From: Prevotella sp. CAG:1185
GTDB lineage: Bacteria; Bacteroidota; Bacteroidia; Bacteroidales; Bacteroidaceae
Direction: 5' to 3'
DNA: 18,795 nt
Assembly: GCA_000436695.1 (NCBI GenBank)
Contig: HF992606.1
Coordinates: 12,545-31,339 of the forward strand
Shown here: piece after piece, positions 5,697-14,512 of the stretch
Layout: every line of letters begins with the position of its first letter
Numbering within the stretch: position 1 is the first letter of the stretch
Position numbers and translations under genes: made by a program
Notes under the pieces: generated by a model
The model's database searches: none
Told to the model about the DNA's origin: nothing
The model's input: only the letters and a program-made list of their open reading frames with translations

Positions 5697-8600
5697 ATGA
5701 GAAAATCGTTACAAAAAATGACTCTCATGTGTCTTTTTATGCTTGTTGCTATGGTAACCAAAGCACAAGACGTAACGGCATTATGGGATTTTCAGAACAG
5801 AGTTCCTGCATCTTTGGCTGACGTGGCTTTACAGGGCACTACCGGGGAAGTAGAATCGACAGTTGACGGCGTAAAACTTTATGTTGATGCCACAAACGGA
5901 AAATTTAATGTTAAGGATCGTGCTTCTGACGCACAAGTTAATCCCGGCACGATAATCCGTGTACCTGTAAAATCGGCAAAAGACATTGTCACTGTAACTT
6001 CATATCCGAATTATCATAACTACACCGTTGGAGGCATTGAGGCTACTGCTGATGTTACGGAGCATAAGGCTACTACAGATGAGGTGTCTGCCGGATATGT
6101 TGATATCGTGGTTACAGGCAGTTGCTACCTTTATAATATTAAGGTACAGTTTGTATCAAATATTCAGACAAAGGAACTTTATTCTACAGATTTTTCTGAG
6201 TGGACCTATGTCAAGGCTTCTGCAGTAGAGACTGAGGTGCATAATGCAACTACAAAATACAGCCATGAGAACATAGCTTTCTCTGTTTATAACACTAATG
6301 TGGCTCCAAATCCAGATGAAATAGGTATTGATTGGAGTAAGTTTGACAAAGATTTGGTAGGCGGAACATTGCAGGCAGAGAAGAATGGCGGTTCGTATAT
6401 CGTTACTTCTGCGCTGGCTTCAGTTACAAAAGTTACTTTTGTTCATGGAGCAACAGGCGGCAATCGCGGATGGTCGCTTTGGGCAAAAGGCGACGGTGAT
6501 GCTGACTGGGTGCAGATAACCACAACTGCTGCAAGTCCTGCAGGATGGTGTGAGGTGTCTGCAGATGTAAACCGTACAAACTGTCAGCTTAAATTTACTA
6601 ATCTGGCCGATGCTCAGAACGCATATTTGTTCCGTCTTGGCATTTATGGCAGTGTAGACATGTCTCTCACTCCGGCTTTAGGCTCATTCTCATACAATGG
6701 TGAGAAATATAATGCAGCAGACATATTTGCAGAAAGCGAGGAAGGCTTGCAGACTGCAACCATTGAAGTTGCTAATGCTACTCCGCTTCCTTCTGCAGAG
6801 AATCCTGTCATAGATATTGTTTGTGACAATGGTGAACTTGACGGTGACGTAATTTATGAAACTGTAGGTGAGACATCTGTTATTACAATGAAGGTTAAGG
6901 CTAATGACGACGTTATGACTTATAAGGTTACATTTGTTCATAAACCTTATTTCACTCTTACATATTATAATGTAGACGGAAGTGTGCTCGAAAATTCTCA
7001 GAAAGTTGAGAAGGATGCCAAGATTGCTACATTGAGAAATGACGAAGGCGTTACTGTTGCTGAAGGCAAAAAATTCCGCGGATGGTATGTAGAGACTGAC
7101 GGAGGACGCAAATATTCTGTTGATGACGTTGTTACGTCTGACTTGAATCTTTATGCCGGCGTTACTGACATTGAGACAGAAAGCACTTCTGCACGTTATA
7201 CATTTAATCTTACTGACGAGTATTTCTATGATGAAGACCATGAGGCTTTCAATGCAGAGAATGCAGGCTTCCATGACTCTACACACGGATGGACTTTAGA
7301 GTCAAACGGAAAAATCGACTTGCTCGTCGGAGGTCATGCTTATATCATAGCTACATTGTGCCGTTACAGCAAGCAAGATGCTACACTCACTCTCTATGAT
7401 GCTGAAGGCAATGAGGTGTCAACTGTTCCCGGTTATGATTCTACCGACGGCAAGAGCGTTATGCTTGAATATAAAGGAGCTGCCGGAACTGTTACTCTGA
7501 AATCGAGCAATGAGGTTTATCTTCACAAACTGGTTATAGCCAATGTTGAAGGTTCACCAATCGAGAAGAACGAACAGGGATATTATGTTGTTAAGGCAAA
7601 CGACGGTGGCAACTTCCTTACCACACTTGAAATTGCTAATGCCACATCTTCTTCAGACAAGCGTACTTATGTATTTGTTCCTGATGGAACTTACGATCTT
7701 GGCAATGCTGTGCTTACACCGATCTCAGGAAACAACATCTCTATTATCGGTCAGAGCATGGATAACACTATTATTGTCAATGAGGCTGAACAGGAGGGTA
7801 TTGGAGTTTCGGCAACATTATATATTACCGGTCAGAATACATATCTGCAGGATCTCACACTGAAGAATGCTTACGACTATTACAAACCGGGATTTGCAGG
7901 CCGTGCAGTAGTTATCCAGGATAAGGGTAGCCACACAATATGCAAGAATGTGCGTATGTTGTCTTATCAGGACACATATTATTCTAACAGTGATTCACAC
8001 TTCTATTTCGAGAATTCTGACATACACGGAACTGTTGACTTCATCTGCGGTGAAGGTGATGTGTTCTTCAACAACTGTACTCTTACCGTAGAGCCACGTA
8101 ATGCCGATGGTTCAGGTGAATGTACTCTTACTGCTCCATCTACAAATAATACTAAGTATGGCTATGTGTTCAGCGGATGTACGATAGACAGCAAGGCCGA
8201 GAAGTTTAATTACGGCCGTGCATGGAACAACACTCCGCGCTGTGCTTACATTAACACAACTTTGCTGCAGCCCGAAAAGCTTAACTCTAACAGATGGACT
8301 CTCGGTGGAATGAACGTGCCGGCAGACAAATTTGTTGAGTATAACACTATGGATGCAAGCGGAAAAGTAATCTCACCGTCATCTTATGTATGTACTTTCA
8401 CAAAGGACAGCAAGAAGAACACTTATGAGACAATACTTACTGCTGACGAGGCTGACACCTACTCGCTCGATAATCTGTCTAAGGCATGGAACTGGTATCC
8501 TGCAACATATACCGCACAGAAGAGCATGAACTTGCTGAAGGCCGACGGCAACAAGCTGACATGGGATGCTGTTGATGGCGCTTTGGCTTATGCAGTGTTC

Positions 8601-8885
8601 AGAAATGGCACATTTGTAGGAATGACAACCACAGAGTCTTATGATATCACTGAAGGAACAGCTTCTGAATACATCGTGCGTGCAGCCAACGAGTGTGGCG
8701 GATTCGGTCAGGGAGCGAGCATGACAACTGCTATTTCTGATACTTTTGCCGACAATGCCGATATCATGCAGACATCTTATTATAATGTTCAGGGTGTTCG
8801 TGTAAATAATTCTTATAAGGGAATTGTTATTAAAGTCGACACTTTGAAAGACGGAAAAAAGGTGGCTACAAAGATTATGCGATAG
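5697..8885 (+). CDS. Multimodular pectin methylesterase (CE8)
   Basis: A 1062-residue secreted enzyme that removes methyl esters from homogalacturonan. The order is: signal peptide to about residue 23 (VTKA|QD, no lipobox); beta-sandwich about 24-155 opening ALWDFQN; a second module about 159-322; an Ig-like stretch about 325-417; a Listeria-Bacteroides (Flg_new/InlB-B) repeat about 418-492 with KKFRGWYV; another sandwich about 497-617; the CE8 right-handed beta-helix about 629-940; an Fn3-like domain about 943-1015; and a sorting-like tail 1027-1062. Catalytic signatures are present: QDTYY (acid/base Asp759), GTVDFICG (nucleophile Asp781) and YGRAWN (Arg841, Trp843). GRAVVIQDKG stands where plant enzymes have QAVAL, which I recall as usual for Bacteroidota CE8. 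It has its own promoter and terminator ahead of susC. The accessory modules probably bind pectin (inference). Confidence 0.92.
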   Translation: MRKSLQKMTLMCLFMLVAMVTKAQDVTALWDFQNRVPASLADVALQGTTGEVESTVDGVKLYVDATNGKFNVKDRASDAQVNPGTIIRVPVKSAKDIVTVTSYPNYHNYTVGGIEATADVTEHKATTDEVSAGYVDIVVTGSCYLYNIKVQFVSNIQTKELYSTDFSEWTYVKASAVETEVHNATTKYSHENIAFSVYNTNVAPNPDEIGIDWSKFDKDLVGGTLQAEKNGGSYIVTSALASVTKVTFVHGATGGNRGWSLWAKGDGDADWVQITTTAASPAGWCEVSADVNRTNCQLKFTNLADAQNAYLFRLGIYGSVDMSLTPALGSFSYNGEKYNAADIFAESEEGLQTATIEVANATPLPSAENPVIDIVCDNGELDGDVIYETVGETSVITMKVKANDDVMTYKVTFVHKPYFTLTYYNVDGSVLENSQKVEKDAKIATLRNDEGVTVAEGKKFRGWYVETDGGRKYSVDDVVTSDLNLYAGVTDIETESTSARYTFNLTDEYFYDEDHEAFNAENAGFHDSTHGWTLESNGKIDLLVGGHAYIIATLCRYSKQDATLTLYDAEGNEVSTVPGYDSTDGKSVMLEYKGAAGTVTLKSSNEVYLHKLVIANVEGSPIEKNEQGYYVVKANDGGNFLTTLEIANATSSSDKRTYVFVPDGTYDLGNAVLTPISGNNISIIGQSMDNTIIVNEAEQEGIGVSATLYITGQNTYLQDLTLKNAYDYYKPGFAGRAVVIQDKGSHTICKNVRMLSYQDTYYSNSDSHFYFENSDIHGTVDFICGEGDVFFNNCTLTVEPRNADGSGECTLTAPSTNNTKYGYVFSGCTIDSKAEKFNYGRAWNNTPRCAYINTTLLQPEKLNSNRWTLGGMNVPADKFVEYNTMDASGKVISPSSYVCTFTKDSKKNTYETILTADEADTYSLDNLSKAWNWYPATYTAQKSMNLLKADGNKLTWDAVDGALAYAVFRNGTFVGMTTTESYDITEGTASEYIVRAANECGGFGQGASMTTAISDTFADNADIMQTSYYNVQGVRVNNSYKGIVIKVDTLKDGKKVATKIMR

Positions 8886-8916
8886 TTATATAGTGAGTTT
8901 AAAATATGTAGGTTTG

Positions 8917-8953
8917 CGGATGTTTCTCTTCTGGGGGGGCATCCGCTTTTTTG
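8917..8953 (+). terminator. Terminator after the CE8 gene
   Basis: GCGGATG (8917-8923) pairs with CATCCGC (8941-8947) around a 17-nt loop that includes a G7 run, followed by TTTTTT at 8948-8953. It separates the CE8 unit from the susC unit. Confidence 0.75.
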
Positions 8954-9037
8954 TAGTCAGGTGATGCCGGGCTTTTATCAATACACAAAGGGTAATTTGG
9001 GCATTTAAAAATTTTTATTTAAAAATAAAGATTTTAT

Positions 9038-9067
9038 TTTGTAATATTTGATTTTTTAGTATCTTTG
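9038..9067 (+). promoter_or_regulatory. Promoter of the susC-susD operon
   Basis: TATCTTTG at 9060-9067 is an exact TAnnTTTG match, with TTTG at 9038-9041 placed 18 bp upstream, slightly short of the usual 19-21. Transcription would begin near 9075, leaving a leader of about 200 nt before the ATG at 9278. Confidence 0.65.
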
Positions 9068-9074
9068 CACAATA

Positions 9075-9277
9075 AACTATCAAACTTATAAAAACTAATA
9101 TCAAAAAACAAGGTCAAAGCAAGGTAATTTGTTGTTTTTAGAACCTTTATTATGCGATATAAAGTGTGTAAGGATCAAGCGCTTAGCTGTTTTGATCATG
9201 CTATATCTGCGCAATTCATGGTGGTTTTGTGACATTACGAATTTATTTTTTATTATTTAATTAAATTAATAACATTT
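9075..9277 (+). other. Long 5' leader of the susC operon
   Basis: About 200 nt of untranslated leader. 9173-9178 (GATCAA) pairs with 9192-9197 (TTGATC), and an outer helix can form between 9154-9161 (GCGATATA) and 9202-9212 (TATATCTGCGC) with a 3-nt bulge. A 26-codon open frame starts at ATG 9152 and ends at TGA 9230-9232, overlapping this fold. Leaders of this length can host post-transcriptional control of susC-like genes, but no known riboswitch class is recognisable and the helices are short. Confidence 0.35.
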
Positions 9278-12200
9278 ATGTCTGGTAATTTGAAAACTTT
9301 TCGAATTGTGCTTTTAGTGCTTTTCACTTTTGTGGTGAGCAGCATTTCTGCGCAAACAGTTAAAGGTAATGTGAAGGACACCAATGGTGAACCCATCATC
9401 GGTGTTACGGTCCAGGAGAAAGGCACGAAGAATGTCGCCGTGACAGATCTTGACGGAAATTTCTCTATTAAAACAACCGGCGACGGACAGTTACAGTTTT
9501 CATACATCGGTATGAAGGCTAAGACTGTAAATGCTGCCGGAAAATCAAACATCAACGTTGTACTTGAAGATGAGGCAACAAATCTTGATGACGTTGTCGT
9601 TATCGGTTATGGTACGGTTAAGAAAAGAGACTTGACTGGTTCTGTTGCATCAGTTAGTGCTGAAGACATCGCAAACATTCCTGTTTCAAGCGTAAGCGAG
9701 GCTATGACAGGTAAAATGGCCGGTGTTAACATCACAACAACAGAAGGTTCTCCTGATGCCGACATCAAGATTCGTGTGCGTGGTGGAGGTTCTTTGTCTC
9801 AGGACAACTCACCTCTTTATATAGTAGACGGTTTCCCTGTTGAGAGCATCAGCGACATCGCACCCAGTGAAATTCAGAGCATCGACGTATTGAAGGATGC
9901 TTCGTCTACTGCTATTTATGGTGCGCGTGGTGCAAACGGTGTAATCATCGTTACAACAAAGAGCGGTAAAGAGGGTAAGACTCAGGTTAACTTCAATGCA
10001 TCTCTGGGATGGAAGAAGGTTACTAAGCTTATCAAGACAATGGATCCTTACAACTATGCATATTATCAGTATGAACTTGGTAATGATGCTTACGGAAACT
10101 ATGATGACCTTGATATCTGGAAGTCAATCGAAGGACGTGATTATCAGGATGAACTCTTCGGACGTACAGGTCTGCAGAAACAGTATAATGTTAACGTCAG
10201 TGGAGGTTCAAAAGAAATCAAATATAATGTAGGTTTCTCTCACAACGATGAAAAGAGCATCATGCTCGGTTCTGGTTATGCCAAGAACAACATTAATGCA
10301 AAGATTAATGCTACACTGAATAAGTGGTTGACTCTTGATTTCAACGGCCGTATGGCATTTACCAAACTTAAAGGTCTTAATGGTGGTGCCGATACTAACG
10401 AAAGCAACGCTGCTAACTCTGCTGTTGCCAACTCTGTAAAATGGAACCCCGTAGAAGCTCTCGTTTCTGTTGATGATGACGGCGAGAACGACTCTAACAC
10501 ACGTCGTAATCCTGTAGAGCGTATAACAGATACATATAAATATCAGGAGCGTTTCTCTCAGAACTATAATGTCGGCTTGAACTGGAAACCTTTCAAAGGT
10601 CTTACTTTCCGTTCTGAGTTCGGTTACGGATGGAAATATAACAACACAGACCAGGTTTGGGGATCAAGAGCTGTCACTAACTCTAAGTATGGTTTCAACG
10701 GACAGCCTCAGGCTATGTTTGTTCGCCTTGAGAATAAAAACTGGCGTAATGCCAACACTCTTACATACGAGAATAAAAAATTGTTCGGCGGACGCGACCA
10801 GTTGAATGTAATGATTGGTCAGGAGTGGAGCAGTTCACAGGATGTTACACGTACAAACGTTTCTGTTGCTTTCCCGACATCAATGACTATTAATGAGGTG
10901 CTGGCTAATACTGCTGCCGGTACAGCTCTTCCTAACGAAGGTGATATTGAGGCTCAGGAAAATATTCTTTCATACTTTGGCCGTATCAATTATACAATGG
11001 CTGACAAGTATTTGGCAACATTCACACTCCGTGCCGATGGTTCAAGTAAGTTTGGCAAAGATCATCGTTGGGGATGGTTCCCTTCACTTGCTTTGGCATG
11101 GCGCTTGTCTGAGGAAAACTTCATGAAGAGCACTGCAAGCTGGCTTTCTAACTTGAAACTCCGTCTGAGTTTTGGTACAGCCGGTAACAACCGTATCGAT
11201 TCAGGACTTCTTGAACCATTGTATTCAATGGCTTCAAATACATCAAAGGCTCCTGAGTTTGGTGGCGTAACAAGTTCAATGCTTGAGCATGGAACATCTC
11301 TTTACAATCCTGATTTGAAGTGGGAAACTACTGTAACACGTAACTTTGGTCTTGACTTTGGCTTCTGGAACAACAGAATCAGCGGTACATTGGATTTCTA
11401 CTGGAATACAACCAAAGACCTTCTTATGGAAACTGTCATACCTTCAAGCACTGGATATAAGACTCAGTTCCAGAACTTTGGTAAGACATCAAACAAGGGT
11501 GTTGAGTTTGCTGTCAACGCAGTGCTTGTTGACAAGAAAAATTTTGGCTTGAATTTCAACTTCAACATATCTTACAACCGCAACAAGATTGAGGAACTTA
11601 ACAGCGGTAGTCCTTGGCAAAGCTCAAACTGGAGTGGAAAGACTCTTGAGCAGTATGAAGACTTCCGTGTCGTTGCCGGTGGACGTCTTGGTGAACTTTG
11701 GGGATATAAGACAAATGGTTATTATACCGTATATGACCCGAATACAGGTAAAGGCGACCTCGTGCTGAACGCTAATGGAACATGGTCACTGCGTGACGGA
11801 ATGAAAGACAACAGCTACAGTCTCTTCGGCGGACTCTATCCTGGCGTTATAAAGGTGCAGGTTGACGAGAATGGTGATCCTATCAAGCAGCGTCTCGGTA
11901 ATACAGTTGCTCCTACAACTGGTGGTTTCGGATTTGACGGCCGTATAGGTAATTTCGATTTCAACGTATTCTTCAACTATTCTCTCGGCAACAAGCTTGT
12001 TAACGGTACAAAACTTGCTAACTCATTCTATTCTGGTTCAAGCAAGAACTATAACCTTATAGCTGATTTCAATCTTGATAACCGTTATACATGGATTGAC
12101 CCTGCAACAGGTCTCAACTTAGGCCGTCCTTCAATAGGAACTATTACAGCTTACGGAAGTGTTGAGGCTGTTATGGCACGCCTGAACGAACTTAACCAGG

Positions 12201-12514
12201 GTAAGACAATGTACAATCCTGCCGGCGTAACAAAGATGTATCTCATCGACTATGCTGTTGAGGATGCTTCATTCTTGCGTGTACAGAATATAACAGTAGG
12301 TTACACTCTTCCCAAGAAATGGGTTAAATCTATGCACATAGAGAATATCAGAATCTATTTCACAGGATACAACCTCTTCTGCATAACAGGATATGACGGC
12401 TATGATCCTGAAGTAGATACCAGCAGCAAGAAAACTCCTATGTGCCCGGGTATCGACTATGCGGCATATCCTAAGAGCCGTACGTTTGTAGGTGGTATTA
12501 ATGTAACATTCTAA
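9278..12514 (+). CDS. SusC-like TonB-dependent outer-membrane transporter
   Basis: A 1078-residue outer-membrane receptor that imports oligosaccharides using TonB/ExbBD energy. It has a signal peptide to about residue 25 (SISA|Q), a CarboxypepD_reg-like domain about 26-100 (VKGNVKDTNGEPIIGVTV), a TonB box LDDVVVIGYG at 103-112, and a plug about 113-230 with the SusC signatures IRVRGGGSL, PLYIVDGFPV and IYGARGANGVIIVTTKSG. The rest is a 22-strand-type barrel ending in the aromatic residue of GGINVTF, as outer-membrane proteins do. The length is normal for the family. It forms a lidded complex with the SusD protein encoded 20 bp downstream. The substrate is inferred as galacturonan or pectin fragments from the CE8 and GH28 neighbours, not from the receptor sequence itself. 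Confidence 0.95.
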   Translation: MSGNLKTFRIVLLVLFTFVVSSISAQTVKGNVKDTNGEPIIGVTVQEKGTKNVAVTDLDGNFSIKTTGDGQLQFSYIGMKAKTVNAAGKSNINVVLEDEATNLDDVVVIGYGTVKKRDLTGSVASVSAEDIANIPVSSVSEAMTGKMAGVNITTTEGSPDADIKIRVRGGGSLSQDNSPLYIVDGFPVESISDIAPSEIQSIDVLKDASSTAIYGARGANGVIIVTTKSGKEGKTQVNFNASLGWKKVTKLIKTMDPYNYAYYQYELGNDAYGNYDDLDIWKSIEGRDYQDELFGRTGLQKQYNVNVSGGSKEIKYNVGFSHNDEKSIMLGSGYAKNNINAKINATLNKWLTLDFNGRMAFTKLKGLNGGADTNESNAANSAVANSVKWNPVEALVSVDDDGENDSNTRRNPVERITDTYKYQERFSQNYNVGLNWKPFKGLTFRSEFGYGWKYNNTDQVWGSRAVTNSKYGFNGQPQAMFVRLENKNWRNANTLTYENKKLFGGRDQLNVMIGQEWSSSQDVTRTNVSVAFPTSMTINEVLANTAAGTALPNEGDIEAQENILSYFGRINYTMADKYLATFTLRADGSSKFGKDHRWGWFPSLALAWRLSEENFMKSTASWLSNLKLRLSFGTAGNNRIDSGLLEPLYSMASNTSKAPEFGGVTSSMLEHGTSLYNPDLKWETTVTRNFGLDFGFWNNRISGTLDFYWNTTKDLLMETVIPSSTGYKTQFQNFGKTSNKGVEFAVNAVLVDKKNFGLNFNFNISYNRNKIEELNSGSPWQSSNWSGKTLEQYEDFRVVAGGRLGELWGYKTNGYYTVYDPNTGKGDLVLNANGTWSLRDGMKDNSYSLFGGLYPGVIKVQVDENGDPIKQRLGNTVAPTTGGFGFDGRIGNFDFNVFFNYSLGNKLVNGTKLANSFYSGSSKNYNLIADFNLDNRYTWIDPATGLNLGRPSIGTITAYGSVEAVMARLNELNQGKTMYNPAGVTKMYLIDYAVEDASFLRVQNITVGYTLPKKWVKSMHIENIRIYFTGYNLFCITGYDGYDPEVDTSSKKTPMCPGIDYAAYPKSRTFVGGINVTF

Positions 12515-12534
12515 ATTTTAAGATCACAACAATT

Positions 12535-14490
12535 ATGAAAAAAATATTTTCAATAATGGCGCTGTCTGCAGGTCTCTTAGGTTTGGCTTCCTGCTCTGAT
12601 TTCCTCGATCAGGATTCTCCTTCAGATATGTCGTCTACAACAGTATATAATTCAACATATTACACAAGTCTGCGTGTTAATAAAATCTATGGTGGATTGG
12701 GACAGGATCGTACCTATTCACAGGATTTCATAACAAAGGCGAACATAAACAGTGATATTGAGTTGGTTGACGGATTGGGAAATGACGCTTATCTTTCAAA
12801 CGAGCGTGGCGTTTGCAATTATAATTTCTCTGCTGGTTGGTCGACAATTGCTGACGAGTGGACTGCCATGTATGGAATTATTGAAGACGCCAACGACGTA
12901 ATCGAAGGTGTACGCACAAGTCCTCTGTTTGACAAGAACAATTCTTCTTATGAAGAGATGGCCCGTTATCTCGGTGAGGCCCTCACTCTTAGAGCAATGG
13001 TATATTTTGACATGTTGCGCTATTGGGGTGATATTCCATTGAAGCTTGAAACTTCTAATCCGGATCTGAGCAATGCCTTTATGGCAAAGACTGACCGTGA
13101 TGTCATCATGGATACTCTTATGACCGACCTTGACGAGGCTATTAACTATCTGCCTTGGGCTGGTGAAGACGGATATACAACAGAACATGTTACTAAGGGA
13201 TATGCTCATGCACTGCTTGCGCAGATAGCTATGACACGTGCCGGTTACGTTATCCGTGAGAAGGCAAAAGACGGATATGAAACAGCGTCTTATTCTGATG
13301 CCGTTTATCCTACTCAGCGTCCGGGCGCTGCTGAACGTAAGGCTCTTTATGAGAGAGCACTGTCTCACTTGACAGCTGTTATCAAGAGTGGAAAACATCA
13401 GTTGAATCCTTCTTTTGAAAACGAGTGGTATCAGCTGAATCAGCAGGTGCTTGACCAGACTTATCAGGAGAATCTGTTTGAGATTCCTCTTAAGTATAAT
13501 CTTACCAGTGAGCTTGGTTATACTGTAGGTGTTCGTCTGAATGGTGTTACAACAGATTACGGATATGGTAACTCTTCAGGTAAGGTTAAACTTACAGCAC
13601 CTCTCTTCTATTCATACGATTCTAACGATACACGCCGTGACGTAACCGTTGCTCCTTATGAAATAAAGGAAGACCAAAACGTTACACGCGAAAGTATGCT
13701 TTCTAACGCTCCTTTTGGATTGTATGTTGGAAAATGGGATCCGAGAAAGATGAATTCTACTTGGCTCGACGATAATATCAAGGCTTCAGGTAAGCACATG
13801 ACAGGTATCAATCCTGTTAAGATGCGTTACTCTAATGTATTGCTCTTCTATTCTGAGTGTATGAACGAACTGGCCGGAAGTCCGGATGCTTCTTATCCTG
13901 GTGATGCCGGAATGACAGCACGTCAGGCTTTGGCTCTTGTACATGAGCGTGCTTTCGATTCTGAGCATAAGTCAGAAGCCGCAGCTTATGTAGCTTCTCT
14001 GCCTTCAGACAAAGACGGTTTCTTTAATGAAGGTATCGTTCAGGAGAATGCGTGGGAGTTTGCCGGTGAAGGTTTCCGTAAATGGGATCTTATCCGTTGG
14101 AACTTGCTCGTAGAAAAAATTTATGAGTTTAAGCAGACATATTTGCAGGAACTTGCTGACGGAACATATCCTGACAAGATCTTCTATAACTACTCAGATG
14201 AGGCAAAGAAGAAGATTGATATGTCAAGTGTTACATGGTATACTCCATCTGAGATGGTTAACGAGGTCGATTATGCAGCTAGTGTAAGTTGGTTTGGAAA
14301 TTCAAAACTTGATACAGGTACAGATAAGCAGGTTGACACTAACCTTCCTTCTATAAGCAGCGGTCTTGTAGGAACAGACGTAAACTCTAAGGATGCAGGC
14401 GTTGCGGTGAAGAACCGTTACCTTATGCCTATCGGCTTGACGACAATCTCTGACTCACAGGGATACTTAAGTAACTCATATGGTTATTAA
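12535..14490 (+). CDS. SusD-like surface glycan-binding lipoprotein
   Basis: A 651-residue lipoprotein. The lipobox LASC puts the lipidated Cys at residue 20; acidic residues follow it (CSDFLDQD), consistent with a Bacteroidota surface lipoprotein export signal. The mature protein has the RagB/SusD layout: an N-terminal helical half with NDVIEGVR and ALTLRAMVYFDMLRYWGDIP, and a C-terminal section with EFAGEGFRKWDLIRWNLL and the closing YLMPIGLTTI. It captures glycan at the surface and acts as the lid of the SusC barrel. It is 20 bp after susC and 22 bp before the next gene, so the three are an operon. The length is somewhat above the common 500-600 residues. Confidence 0.95.
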   Translation: MKKIFSIMALSAGLLGLASCSDFLDQDSPSDMSSTTVYNSTYYTSLRVNKIYGGLGQDRTYSQDFITKANINSDIELVDGLGNDAYLSNERGVCNYNFSAGWSTIADEWTAMYGIIEDANDVIEGVRTSPLFDKNNSSYEEMARYLGEALTLRAMVYFDMLRYWGDIPLKLETSNPDLSNAFMAKTDRDVIMDTLMTDLDEAINYLPWAGEDGYTTEHVTKGYAHALLAQIAMTRAGYVIREKAKDGYETASYSDAVYPTQRPGAAERKALYERALSHLTAVIKSGKHQLNPSFENEWYQLNQQVLDQTYQENLFEIPLKYNLTSELGYTVGVRLNGVTTDYGYGNSSGKVKLTAPLFYSYDSNDTRRDVTVAPYEIKEDQNVTRESMLSNAPFGLYVGKWDPRKMNSTWLDDNIKASGKHMTGINPVKMRYSNVLLFYSECMNELAGSPDASYPGDAGMTARQALALVHERAFDSEHKSEAAAYVASLPSDKDGFFNEGIVQENAWEFAGEGFRKWDLIRWNLLVEKIYEFKQTYLQELADGTYPDKIFYNYSDEAKKKIDMSSVTWYTPSEMVNEVDYAASVSWFGNSKLDTGTDKQVDTNLPSISSGLVGTDVNSKDAGVAVKNRYLMPIGLTTISDSQGYLSNSYGY

Positions 14491-14512
14491 TTAACAGTAA
14501 ATTAAAAAAAGG

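Noticed and set aside
6690..7286. 198-codon - strand open frame inside the CE8 gene
   Set aside because: It is antisense to recognised modules, rich in Cys and Ile as expected from reverse reading, and has no family signature.
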